Origin: Acanthaster planci
Taxonomy: Eukaryota; Echinodermata; Asteroidea; Valvatida; Acanthasteridae
Direction of reading: 5' to 3'
Length of the DNA stretch: 64,000 bases
Assembly: GCF_001949145.1 (NCBI RefSeq)
Contig: NW_019091441.1
Coordinates: 1,034,407 to 1,098,406, forward strand
Shown: one piece after another, positions 23,686 to 37,900 of the stretch
Layout: the number at the start of each line of letters is the position of its first letter
Position numbering within the stretch: the first letter of the stretch is position 1
The notes under the pieces: model-generated
The model's database searches: none
Seen by the model: only the letters and a program-made list of their open reading frames with translations
Told to the model about the DNA's origin: nothing
Made by a program: the position numbers and the translations under genes

Positions 23686-25994
23686 ATGGCTTCGTTTAAC
23701 CAAGCCAAACAGACGTCCATTTACGTTCGCCTTCCCCCCATCGGATCTCTGAACCAGCAATCCAAGTTCCTGGACAAAGTGTGCATTTATTTCCAGAAGA
23801 CTCGGGTGAGCCAGGGCAGCGACGTTCAGGAAGTGCATGTCATCTCGTCCGACAATGAAGCACTGTGGCTTAGGGTTACTTTCAGTGAGCCGTCAGGTAA
23901 ATGCATCATCATTTTTCTTGGGTCGTTGTACGTTGCCCACGTGCAACTAAATAGAATTCCACTTTTCATTTCCATGTTGCCCATGTCAAATATTCTGTTA
24001 TTCCTGAATGATTTCTTTCTTCCCGAGTCATCTCATGAAAAATGCAATAATACCTAACCAACCACAGCTTGAATGCGTCTCGAGTGGTCATGTATCACTG
24101 TGATAGGACACACATTTCATGGCAAATATCCTCCAGTAAGTTTAGTTCAACGACAGTCTATTTTTCTCTGATTCACATTTTTAGGTCATTGGTATGGTTA
24201 TTATTCGTGACATATTTGTGTGAAATCCCCTGAAAGTTTTAAGTAAACTCTCAGAAGAGATTGTGGATCTTCACCTATACTATAGGATAAGTTTATGTTG
24301 CGTAGCGGAATTTCCCTTGTGGATGCAACACCTACCTAATATGTATTTTAAATTAAAAATGTGTGGTTCACGTACATTGAATTTTTCTAAATTTTGTTAG
24401 CAACATTATCCTTATGTCAGACATTGGATCCTAACTGTACGCATTAATCCAATTAACAGTGCTTCGACAATAGTTATGAGTGTGCAACATCAAAATCTTG
24501 CGTTCGTCACGGTTGTCACGAAAATGTTTAATTTCCTTAATTTAATGCGCGTTTTCATATAAATGAGCAGAACTGTGATGTCATCTCAGGAAGAAACCTC
24601 ATTGTATGATGTAACAATGGTTAAAAACTCTTGAATTTCTTGACGAAATGCTGGCCTGAATTTACTCTTCTTTGGTGATTTGTTGTGTAGAAACATAGCA
24701 ATAAGCAGGCAATCACCTTTTCTTCGTAAACATTTTCACTGAGTTAATTTGGGATTTATAATTTGAACAAAAAAAAAAGCATTAAACCATTTCTTCCCTA
24801 AATGACATCACAGAAACAGTGCCCTTTAGAAAGGTTGGATAATGTTAAATCTTAAAAAGTGCAAGTTTTAATTCTTTTAACCTAAGAGAGATGTGAAATA
24901 GTTTTCAAACGTTGAAGAATTGTATAACGATGCAGAAAATTTGTGTCTGTAAGCAATCCACTACTGCTACATTTGTAAGCAGAAACAATGGAGACTATAA
25001 AGCCAACAATATGACTGTGATTCTTTTAACAAGCAAGAAAGCAAACCTTTATAGCCCCCTACCAAAAAGCTGCAACTGAAGTTTCTAAAACGTAAATTCC
25101 GTAAATTAAAATATGTTTTAGAGAGGGTAACTTGCCCCTGCCCCCCCATCCGCTGGTTACAACACTGTACCGAGCGTAAATAATATGCAGTATAGCATGC
25201 ACACCAGCGCCAATGGTGATACACTCTGGAAATTAGTTGATGTTACACGAACTTCTGTGTAAGTGAGATCAGAATGGGAATTCCCATATTGCGAGATTGA
25301 GCTATGAGGAAGTCCCAGAGCCGCGCGATCGCGACGGTGGCAATTGTCCATGTTTGCATAGGCAAAATGCAACGTCCAAGATGGTATGGGAAACGTTGTT
25401 GCTTTTTATATCATCAACAAAATTAAAAGCTACTGACAGGATAAATAGTACAGGTGTTTTAGACATAAATACTTGTAATTATATTGCGATCGCTGCGCTC
25501 GCTGCGGTAGCACGACCATGTGCACACAGCGCGCTACGCTATGTATATGTCTAGCCAGCACACGTTACCAAGTTACTAGCCAATCAGGTACGTGCACTGC
25601 AACTCATTAATAAAATTAGACTAGCTCTAGTCCTATACACTTTCGGTCACAATATGTTGTAAAGAGTGGACGCCTGTATAAATAAGCTGATAGTAAAATG
25701 ACTTTGCGGAGGAGAATTTCTAAAAATCAGTACATTTTTCTTAAAGGATTGAGTCGAATGTGCTTGTATCATTCTACTGGGGATAGATTCACAGTGATTT
25801 AGGCAATTGGGCTGTTTTCTGTCATTTTGCTCAATTTCTCAGGCGTTGAACACACACTGGCTCTCGAACACCACGAGCTGGTTTGTGATGGAGAAACCAT
25901 TCATCTTCATGTCCAGTCATCTCCTCCGACGCCAGATTCGACTGAACCACCTGCTGACACAGACACAGATTCTGATCTTGAAATAATAAGCTTG
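23686..25994 (+). CDS. parp14-like: Copy B RRM1 (exons 1-2)
   Basis: Exon 23686-23896 starts MASFNQAKQTSIYVRLPPI and holds KVCIYFQKTRVSQGSDVQEV. Exon 25843-25994 continues with GVEHTLALEHHELVCDGETI and a beta strand. The split and the 'YFQxxxxSxGxxV ... HELVxxGxTxxLxVQ' pattern match the N-terminal RRM of PARP14-type proteins. The exon 1 intron is phase 1 and 1.9 kb long. The second exon ends in an acidic Ser/Thr/Pro stretch leading to the linker. Confidence 0.8.
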
Positions 25995-28900
25995 GTGGGT
26001 ATACCAGACGGTCAACTTTGGCGTAGCTCCTTGTGTTTTCTAAGCTTAACAGAAAAAAAATGACGTCCTAACTCCACATTTCACAACATTATTAGGATAG
26101 CATTTGAATTCGTTTGACACTGAGGCAACTTATTTGGTCATAACAAATTTGTGGGTATGAAATCTTGAGAAATAGGGTTTGTAAACTAATATTTAAGCAT
26201 GTATAAAATGTTTTGGTGGAAATTAATTTGACCAGAGACAGCTTATAAATCTGTTTACTTTTTAAATGTGATTGGTTCGTATGTTGCAAGGTAGTGTAAT
26301 GGCAAGTAATTTTTAGGAACTGTGAAGTCATTGTCATTTATATACAGCCCCGCGTAAAGCTCATTCTTACGGAAGCGTATAAGGGCCACTTGCAAAAAAA
26401 AATTTCGAGTTACTATCTCGCCACGGGGAGTTACTATCTCGCCGCGGTGAGATACCAGGCCTATTTTGAAAAAAAATCGCAAGTGGCCCTTATACGCTTC
26501 CGTACAGTCTGCAGCAACATTGAAAAAGTTTTACCATGTACTTTTTCGGTCAGGTTGACTAGGCATATCGGTTCAAGTTCTTTAGGGGATGGCACAGTGA
26601 TTCTATTTTGTTATGTATAGTTCCGCACTTCTTTGACTGAAAACCTGTCTTGTTGCATTCAACTGTAAACACTCTCATTCAGTTTGAAATATTTGGCATT
26701 CAACTGTAACTGCAGTTTTAGTTGTTATCTTCTTCCCATTTGACGTATTACCTGCTTGATGAAGACTCAGACAGAATTCGTTGAGGAAGTTTGATGGCAC
26801 ACATTTTATTAGTCCAATAATACAGTTTAAAGTGCGCCAAAATGTTCTACTTACCAATTATGAAGTTATTTCTAACGTTTGTTATTGCTACAGGATAGTT
26901 TAACTTTACATGACGATGATGTGGGCTCCAGCAAAGGCAGTGAACGGCACACCCATGGTAAACCTGCTAAATCTGGACATCCTGGGCACGGAAAGAACCC
27001 ATTCATCAGACCAACCACATGGATGGAGCAGGTCAGCAGCGTCAATGAAAGTGTGGCCAAAACACCTCATCTTTACCCTCCGACTAATCTTGAGCAGACT
27101 GCCAATCCTACATGTTTAGCGCAGCCGTTTCCGCCTCCGTCTCCGGCAGCTGTACATGCCCCTCCGTTTACGACATCTGCGACAATGCGTGCACCTATAA
27201 TGTCTCATCGCGCATCATCTCTCACTGGTGTTCCTCCAAATGTATCCCCTACGGTGCTTCCAGCTGCGCCTAGTGCACCTCCAACTTCACATTCCGCGGT
27301 TTCTTCAACTACGACGCTTGCTTCACAGCTGAGTTCAGACCATGATGCCGGTACAGGGGTACGTTTGGTTAATCCAAACAAATAAAGACATTTCCAGCTC
27401 TTATTAGTTCCTAACTAACTGGTAAATAATGTAGTTAGTGACGCAAAGCACCTGTCATAATATTTAAACTCGCCCTGAGTGTCAAGGGGTCTCGTACCTG
27501 GATTGGTTTTGACATTCATGCGGTAAGAGGGTTGCTTTTGTCAGTTGAACAAGGGTACATTCAAATAAACAGGCTTGACTTCTGATGAACTGTCTTTAGT
27601 TGTTCCATCCAAAAAGGCAATTTTTATTGATTTACTAAAACTAAACTACATCTTTCTTTGGATAAAGTCTTGACTGCAGCCATCCAGTAAAACAAAAAAC
27701 TGGCTACTGGTATTTTAAAATGATTTTCATATGTTTCATCTTTCCCCTCGCTGCATTTTCTACGCAGGCTGCTTCAGGTGTGTGGGATTTCCGGACCCCG
27801 TCGGCTCAAATCTTGTCTTATCAGAAAATGAACCAAAGACGAGATGCATGCGAGGAAGATGGCAACTTGGTGCCTCGCAGTGAAAATGGTGCCGTCTACA
27901 GACGAGATTCAGAGCCTAACTTCGGGTTCAACTTTACACCAGACAATCCCCCATCAATGGCTTATTGGAACACGACGGGGCAGAAGACTGGTTTTGATTC
28001 CAGAATTTGGAGCAATGTTATCCCTTTAAATAACCCACGGTCCCCTTGGCACGCCCCAGCACCTGCATCACAACCTCCTCCAGGGTTTGGATTCCCCGGC
28101 CTTGGTAGAGGGATGCCTGTGAGAGGAACCACCGGGCCTCAACAATGTTGTCCGACTAGTATCCCACCTCCTGACGTTGGCGAATTAACCCTGCCAATGC
28201 AGTCACATCATCGATACAGCATGCCTTTGGGGGACCCAAACTTTCTTGCAGCATCACCTGTAAGTAAAAAGTCTTCTCACCAGGTGACATCAACAAGCAG
28301 GATTCCAGGTATTGCGGTTCGTGCAACTCCTGCCCGTGAAGACAATCCTTTTCTTACAGAAAAGAGTGAAAAACAACAGGTGAATACTATTTACATACAA
28401 ATTGTAATGCGTACAGATTACTATGCGCTTGTGAAACGTCCCTGCTTCTTCAAAGAAATGGTTACAAGATTAAACGATAAATTTCTAGTCGTTCATCTGT
28501 TAAAAAGGAATGATTTAATCGAGAAAGGCAAAACGGCAGCATGAGGGTCCTTATCTGTTTTGTACAATCAAGCAAGTCACATGTAGATCCTGACATATCG
28601 TGTCCAAAATGAAAATATTCTATGAGATACAGACCACTTTCCAAGCATGATGCCATCAGGATCAAAGCTATACACTTTGGAAAAATCACGAGTTATCTTC
28701 GGTCGATTGCCTCGACAGGATGACCACTCTGACTCCGATGAGGAGGAGACAGAAGAGGAGCAGTTGGTCGAAGTGACGGATTTCAAACCCACGACCTCGG
28801 ACGAAATGCTGCGGTTGTATTTTGAGAATCCTCGTAAGTCCAGAGGAGGAGACATTGAAGCCTGGGAGAAGGACATCAAATCCGGAGCCATCCGAATCAA

Positions 28901-31900
28901 GTACAGTGATCCATCAAGTAAGCACATAAACTGTCTGTGGTTTTCCTGTCTTAATGCAAATCTCCCCAGTGATGTATCAAAAAAAGGGAAACGGTTTGCT
29001 GTGACTGTATCTTGGGATTATAAGTCTTTGCAGTCAAGGCTTTTGTGTGACAGACAGATCTAATATAAAATTCAGTGCCAACTTTCAGAGACGGTCGATG
29101 TATTCTTTGCTCAGATCTAACTCTATGAGCCTAAATTTTGAAATTCTACCTGGGAATAAATGCTATGATGTGATATCGCTTACACACAATTTACCAGAAC
29201 TGCAAACTACTGCAGTTTTGCCCTCTGGTAATATCTAATAAAGTTACTTGACCGCAAATGCGTTGATTTTTGTCTGTCAAAGAATAGTAAATTATTACCA
29301 TCGGGTGTCATTTTGTTGCTAGTTGCAAAAGCAGTGACAGAGAGAGCTCACAAAGTCGAACGCTGCAATCTGTCAGTGAGGCTGATTGTGAAGAAGAAAC
29401 CTCGCCCCCGTCCCGTCAAGAAGCGGTGCCTGTTTCTGAGCGGTATCCCAGATGAATGCAATTCTGAACACCTCTTACTTTACCTCGAGAACTGCTCTAG
29501 TATGGATGAACCTAGAGTTCAGTACGGTGAGATGCCTGGCACAGCGCTGTGTACATTTGCGGAAGACATACCAGGTATTTTGTTAGATATAACCAAAATA
29601 TTTTATATTCTTTTTTAATGATTTTCTTTTTAGTTTTCATATATATTTTACTGTAACCAAAGTATGCAATTGCAAGTACGAATGATGTGCTTTTCTATAT
29701 TTTTGAGCAGTCATTTGCTACTTTTCACTACGCACTCAAGTTCAGCTTAATTGACTTTTCCCTAAGATAGTTATTACTACATCAAGTAGTATAGAGCTCA
29801 TCATTTATATCCACTACATCTGTTGTCGATGCTACCTCAGTCAATTCAGTTTTTACCTTGCCTCTGATTGTCATATAGATTTGCAGAAGGTCATCAACAA
29901 GATTTCCTCGAAGAAGCTACAGAAAGCTCAAGTGACAGCAGAACTGGTGCATGAGTCCGACTGTATCCTTGTGCAAGGTGGGTTTGGATTTCTTAACATT
30001 CACAGACTCCCTCAGGAATTAATGATGCATAAGAAGAAGGGTATAGTATATTTCTCATACTCAAAGAGGGCCGCACATTTTTTAACAGCAGGTGATCAGG
30101 CATTAAGAAAACTTTCTATACACTGTCAGTGAGATAATCTTTCACAATTCTTAATTTTCTGCTGTTTTATTGAGCACAAACATATTTTGAATGCTTTTTG
30201 TTAGGTTTGACATCGGAAACGTCTTTGGACTTCATTGAGTTGTATTTTGACAACAAAAAGAAAAGTGGTGGCAGCGGTGTGAGAGAAGTGTTGCCAGGAA
30301 ACGCCGAAGACCAGGCCATTGTCTACTTTGAAGACTGGAAGGGTATGTATCTTAACTGCAATATTAATGAATATTTTGATTTTCTTGTAACAATAGAACG
30401 ATTTAAAGATCCCCACTTTGCTTTAATTGACAGAATTAGCAATAATGTGCTGAAGGCCTTCTATAGTTTAGTCCATATGCCACGGTTGAAAAACTGTGTC
30501 AGTCTTTTTACTAACTTATTTACACTGTATTTAAAGGAAGACACAAAAATTTATCAAACATTCAAAGATCGATTTTCTTGGGAATCTTACTTTTTAATGC
30601 ATAGAGAGTTTTGTTTGTGCTTTCTGTTTCTAGTTGTGAGTGACGTATTGTCAAGGAAAGAACCTCACAAGGTGTGCAACACTCTACTGACAGTCGAAGA
30701 ATACCATGACTGCTTGGGGAGACTTACTTCATTAGATGCCCCAACTCCACACATTCCGAAGCCGATCTCTGTGATGGTACCAATAGACATCATGGAATTC
30801 ATCTACCGAAAGGGCCAAGAAACAAAGAAAAAGCTGGTCGGAGAGTTAAGGAAAATAAATGCCACTCTTACCTGGCCTGATGGTGACAAGAAGACGGCTG
30901 CTAGACTGGAGCCCCTGGTTGGAGACGGGCAGCGTCCGTCAGTCTGGATCAACTGGTCTCAATTATGTAGGGAAGCTTTGACTAGCTTCCTGGACGGATG
31001 CACGTCAACTACAGTTCCTGTAGCCACTTTTCTGTGGAAAGAAGCAACTGCCAAGCTGGCAAAGATCAGTACTTCTCAGACCTGTTTAATTGTCCTGGAA
31101 GGCCAGACTCATTCGGTGCGTTTTGTAGGAGAGAAGAAAGATGTTGACGAGGCAATAGCAGACACTAAAAATGTCATCAAGGAGCTTCAAGCTAAGGCTG
31201 ATCGTGATGCCCAGCAGACGAAACAAGATATAGGTATGGCACCACACAAGCTCCAGCTTTTTCTCCAGTGTGGTATTCGCAGCAAGATGGAACACAAGTT
31301 CCCAGACCTGAAAATCACTGTTACGTCTGCGCAAGGGCAAGTGGGAATCACTTTGGAAGGAAAGAACAAGAACGTCAAGGACGCAGAATTACTGATGCGA
31401 AGACAGATGGACGAACTGAGCAATAAGGAATTGAAGACGGGGAGGAACAAAACGGAATTTGTTCGCAGAGTGTCCGACAAAATGCACGAGATTTGGGGCT
31501 CACAAAAAATCAGTGCTGCGTGCGACATTTCTGCAGACGGCAAAATTACAATCTATGGCGCCTCCAAAACCGATACATCCCGGGCTAAAACATACATTGA
31601 TCAAGAAATAGACGAGGATGTAATCCGTATCAACGGGCCTGCTGTGTCAGCTGCTCTGAAAAGTCAGGGAGGACTTCAGCTTATTGATGGCATTAATAAG
31701 AAGAAATTTGCTATGGCCGACATCAATTATAAATCAGGTAATTTTAATCATATTGAAAATATCCACATAACATTTCGTTTTAACTGATTGTGTTACGGTT
31801 CATGTGTGGAAGTTTTTGCTTGTTTTGTAGGAAATGTAGAGCTTGCCGGATTCAAGACTGAGTTGAAGGAAGCCAAGCAGCACATCCTCATGTTCTTGAA

Positions 31901-34900
31901 GGATAATGTAACAGTCAAGGGAACCATCCGAGCGACTAGAAGCAAAGTCCGCCTGATCACTTCATTCCACGGTCAGGAACTGGCTGATTTTACCACAAAG
32001 CACCAGAGAGATCGCGTCACCATCCAGCCACAAAGGAGCAGAGCTAACAAGGGGTTCCTCTTAGAGGCGAACGAAGAGGGCCTTAATGCCGCGAGTCAAT
32101 TCATCCACAAGCTCCTAGCTGAGATCAAGGAGAAACCCTATCCCGTCTCCAAGATCGGCATGGCCCAGCTTTTCCGTGAAACGAAGGGAAAGAACTTTCT
32201 GGAATCTGTGGAGAAGAAGCTCAAGTGTGTGATCGATGTAGTCGGCGATGAAGAAGATGACATCGAGGAAGGCAGCAATGCAAGTCAATCTCCAGGAACC
32301 ACCGAGGTACTGTGCAAGATAACTCTTCCTGACGGCTGCACTTTGAGAGTGTGCAAAGGTGACTTGACGAAGCAGATTGTAGACTGCATCGTGAATGCTG
32401 CAAATGAAGATCTTAAACACATTGGGGGCTTAGCAGCTGCTATACTTCAGGCTGGTACGTACATAGCATGATCGTAAATACCAGGGGTGGGGTGAGGGGA
32501 ATATATTCCCTCTACTTTGGGGGGACCTGGCTATTGAATCATCCCCCCCCCCACTTTTTCTTAGAGAGAAAAAGTTGAAGCAGATTGTGAAGAATTTTTG
32601 GACTTCCGAACAACTGCGCTTCAGAAGGGTACACTATACCGTACACTACAAGCACTTTATTTATCAGTAATTATTTTTTTATCTTGTCAGAAATGAAGCG
32701 CCCTTCGAGAACTAATGGACCATTTTCCTAGCTTTTCATATCCTTCTTTTTCTGAAAAAAGGACGTTTAAAAAAGATCTCGTCCAGGTTTTTAAAAACTC
32801 CGTTTGAACGTGCATTCGCGATGTCCTATCGGTCTATATGGAGGTCTATGTACTCGCCACATAGGCGCCCGTGTATAACGGAGATAAAAGGCGCGTTTGA
32901 TGCGGAGTACACCGAGTACCCTTGATACTTTTTATTCTACTTCTATGCTGAGTACGGGTACATAATTTATTCCTTAAAGCGCAACCCAACGGTGGTGAAA
33001 AAATTGGAGAATACGGTTTAATATACTCACGTGGTAGGTAAGTGATAAGTGATATATGTAAAGTGACACTGTGGCTTCTCAGTAAATAGTAATAATGCGA
33101 TAAAAGTATGGACCAAGTCTACGGGGTTTCCAAAACTTTCCACGCTTGTACTGTTGGTGGTGCCACGCAGAAATGCTTTTTGATTACGAATCACCGTGGA
33201 AACGAGAAACGTCAGGACCTCGTAGGACCTGGTTTCATGGATATGTTTTCGTACAAAAGCCTGCACGCCTGAGCTGCCAGCCTAGCCCAACACTTTTTTT
33301 CGGAATAAAATAACAACATCATAAATAACATTGAGAACATCTGTCCTTCGATCATTCGGAACTCATCAAGCCGTATTTTTCTTCACTGCCTTGGCGCTCC
33401 ACTGGCACGACGGGTTCAACTTCAAAACGGAAGGCTCTGCGCCTCAGACTGTGCACAGTAGCTCTGTGGTATACATGTATGAACTGTAACTACACACGTA
33501 TGTAATAATATGCATTGACGCCACCGCGCCGGCTCAGTGCGTACATGCACCAGCCAGAGAACCGTTTCCACGGTACCACGTGGGAAAAAAATCCTGGAAA
33601 AGCCGTATTCATGAGATGTAAATGAAGCCATGACGACACGCTTCCTTTCACGAAAGCTAGCATGGCGCTCGGCAGAAACAGGCCCAAAAGTGAGTTTTTT
33701 TAAACCAAAGATATTGCTGAATCTGGGTTTATGTGGTATCGATGTCTAGAATGGGATCCAAGTAAACATACTACGGTCAGATTTCTTATTTTCTTCCAGC
33801 GTCGGGGTTGCTCTTTAGTGTGTGGTCTTTCCGTGCACGCAGAACGCGCGCAACTATGAACCAGGTTGTAACCACCCGCTCCAACTATCCACCGCTTCTT
33901 ATAAGTGAGGCATGTGCAGCAAAATAGCCTGCAAAAACTGTGATTTTTTAACCAGCTGTCTTTTTTTAGCTGGTGTGGGATGCAATTCAGCTAAGGGTGG
34001 ATAATAATTCCAAGTCTGGTTTTAAGGACGGTCATTTCTAATGCATTCTTTTATTTTTTGCTTTCAATCATTTATAGGTGGGCAAATAATTCAGACCGAG
34101 TCAGATCAGAAAATGAAGGAAAAAGGTCGTAAGTTATATGTTGGGGAGCCCGTTTACACTTCCAGTGGTAATTTACCGTGCAAGAAAGTCATTCACATGG
34201 CAGGACCCAGATGGTCGCGTTACCAGGCCTCCAAGTCAGGGCCAGACGATGAACCAACCCACGAAGAGCATCTACTCTTTGATGGCATCGTTGCTTGCCT
34301 TCAGATGGCGGATAAGCTGAGATTCCAGTCCATTGCCATTCCCGCGATAAGCACAGGAATATATGGATTCCCCATCAAGCTGGCTGCTGTGCAGATTGTA
34401 AATGCTGTGGCCGAGTTTTGTCAAAATAAACCAGACACTACTCTGACAGAGATTAGTCTTACAAACAACGACCAGCCAACCTGCGATGCGATGAGAAAAG
34501 TCGTACTGGATCAGCTGGGGTACCTTCAGGAGAAAGAACTAGGTATCGATGATACACAAGGTAATACTTTCAAATAATAACGAGAATTCAGACAGTGAAC
34601 AAATATAAATCGAAAGACCTTTGTGCAGTCTCGGCAGCGGCGCAGTACATCTTTTGACAAAGCGACAATGCGATACCTTAGATCTCAAAACGAATCATCC
34701 TGTAACTATATTTTCTGTACTCCCCTGAAATGACAAACGTCTGGTACGAAGACTCGTCCCTCACTCCAGCTCCTTTGTTCAGATTTTTTAGGGTATTGGG
34801 TTATATATGTGTCACGGCATAGCTGGGTTTTCAACAGAATATTAGTTGTCTTGAAAGACTTGACTAATACTTCCGGTAGTCTACTTTGACGCATTCGTCA

Positions 34901-37900
34901 ACCATTATTAAACGGATGGCCATTATAAAGCGAGTATGGCTTCATTCAACTTGCCGACTAACTCCACAGGTGTAGGTGGCTCATCACTGGCCAGTTATGA
35001 ACCGGCTGTGGTAGCGTCGGTGTTTACTTCATCTGGACCAAACATCCTGACGACAAAAGAGGGTGTCACCGTTACCTTGAAAAAAGGAAGCATCACCGAA
35101 GAAATGGTAATTCTTCTTTGTCTTTGTCAGTGAGGGCATCGATATTAATACTTCCCAATAACCTGTATCCACACGAAAGATTTCATTTCGTAAGCATGTA
35201 ACCTTTATACTGATCATAGCAGAAGTTGAAAATGTCCAATATTTCCTTCAGATGCTTCTTATTTAAGGTAACAGTTCCAGCCGTTTTACTGCCAATCTTT
35301 AATCAAATTTGGACGGGTGTGTAAAACATCATTCGCTATAATTTCCATTATTTGCTTTAAATATTTTGCAGGCTGATGTACTGGTGAACACATCGGGCAC
35401 TGACTTAAACCTTAGCATTGGCTTGGTGTCACAAGCTTTACTGAAAGTTGCAGGACCAGCTCTGCAGCAAGAGTGCAATGCTGTGATTACTGCCCGCGGC
35501 AAGGTCTCAGCAGGTTCCTTCGTAGAAACTGGATCTGCTAATTTGACCAACTGCAAGAAAATCTTCCACTGTGTCATAGACAGATATCAGTCAAGCGCCT
35601 CGGAAAAGGTAAGTTGTGATTAAAAGCGATAAAACTCTGAAGAGAATTAGGCCTACTAGTGATAAACTACAAAATGCTTTGGCACTCGATCAGATCTTTT
35701 AAGTCTATCGGATGTTTTAAGTAAGCTACAAAAGAAGTTACTTTAAAGGTTCGCCTATTAAGTCTTTTACTCTTATTTATCTTATGTTGATTTCGACACA
35801 GTGTTGCAAATAACCATGTATCCCGTCTAACCATTGAACCGTAAATCGCCGATTCTCAGCGTTATTTATAATGCACGTTTGATCATCAGTGTTAAGTTTT
35901 GACTATTCAAAGTTGCCAAAAACGAAATTAGTCTGAGGCATAGCTAGGGGGCAGTATTCAAAGCTTGGTCTACAACTTTCAAATGCCAAAATCAGTCACC
36001 ACTGTAATACTTGCTTAATTCAAAACAGAAGTTTCTGATGTGTTATATTTTTCTTGTTCTCTGATGTATTTCGGGTTGAGTCGATACTGGATGGTATTAA
36101 TGTGTCTGTTTAGGTCGTTATGCAAAAACTGGCACATGGGATTGCTGCTAAAAGCGGCTGTTGGTTTTCTTTTTAATGAAGGGGTTTAAATTGTATAGAT
36201 GTAGAAAGCAATTAATACTGAATTAATCGAGAGCGTTTGCATAGAGGCATAAAGAAGGAACGTCTACCCGCGTTTTGAGCTTCCTCTGTTTCCGTATAAA
36301 CCAAAGTAAGATTTATGCATCACGATCAAGTTTATCGTGTAAAATTGAGAATTAAACTTGCATTTAAGTTTAATTTATTCAAGTGATTATCGTTCCAGCC
36401 CTTAGCGACCCTTGTAGAAGGCTTACTGATGCAAGCTGAAATTATAGAAGCATTGTCCTTGGCAATACCCGCACTGGGCACGGGCAACCTCGGCTACCCA
36501 CCCGACGTCACCGCTCGAGTCATGTACGAAGCAGTCTTAGCTTTCAGCAGCCAACATCCGAATGCTGTTCTGAAAGACATCCGTTTCGTCGTGTACGACA
36601 AGGATACGAAGACCATTAAGGTATGCCATAAAGAGAACACTTTCTTTGCATAAGATGATCGTTATTACCACCTATTGAGGTGACACAGGTGTTGTCATCT
36701 TTGTTGAGATCAGTTAGCCCTTCAGTGTGTGCACGCCTGGTCAGACAGCATGAGTAACCACGCGCCTAATGCTTTATCAGTACAAACGATTTCAAACAAA
36801 CAATTGAGTTTGACAGGCATTTTCACGATTGTTTCTTCATTTTTGACAGGGTTTTGAGGGTGAAATCGGACGCCTTACCTCGGGGGCAGTGAGAGGAGCA
36901 GCTGCACCTGCCGTTTCTAAGAGGAAATTAAAAAAATCAGTCTCGACATCAGCTGGTAATCTTGGAAGTTGCTGCGTGCTCGCCAGAAAACAAAGATCAA
37001 TTTGTCTAGCTGCATCGTTTTATCATTGTTGAGTTTTTTGTACAAAGGGTAAATTGAAGACGTGGGCGAGAGAGCCCTGGTGTTCCCGATCACTTCGCCA
37101 AATGGTCAGTTCTGGAATGGACAAGAACGTAACATTTCTTATTAGGCCTCGATATCTTTGTAGTGACTTACGATCTCACAGATGTTTGCCCTGGAATAAT
37201 TGGAAATCGTTGTGTTTATCTGCCATCTGGTGTAAACACCCGATTCGAGTACCCATGGCTACTTACAAGTGAGGCTTGAGCCTGCTATAACTGTGATGCT
37301 AATATTTTATCGTATGATGTAATACAGTGGGCAAGCTTATAAGTGAGGCTAGTCAGCGTCACGAAGGTTTGCATGCAGAAGGCTCCAACAAGCCTAGTTT
37401 GCCTACTGTATTGCATCATACGACAATATATTAGCATCACAGTTACTGCATGGTCATTTTGCTACACAGGCCTCACTTATAAGCAGCCGTGGGTAGTCGA
37501 ATCGGGTGGTGTAAACTACTGCAAGTTCTTTAAAAATGGCCAGTTTGGAGAGCCACTCTCCCATACTGACAGAAAAGACCAAATTAGTGGACTCTTTATA
37601 AGCCAGATGTTGTTTCCAGTCTCTGGTGTTCATCTGGACAATTAATCCGATGATCAACGGCACTCAAATCCTATTCCGTTCTGCTTCCATTTTAGTCGGG
37701 GACCGACACTCGTACTCTCAGATTCACCGAAACTCAGATGGTGCAGTACAGGCACAAATTGGTCCAGTGTGTCTGCAGATTCGCCAGGGGGATCTTGTGA
37801 AAGAAAAAAGTCACGCCATCGTGAACAGTGTCGGAGAAAAGCTTGACCTGCAAGGTTTGTTAATAGATGAATAACTCACATTTATTATCTTGTTCGAATA

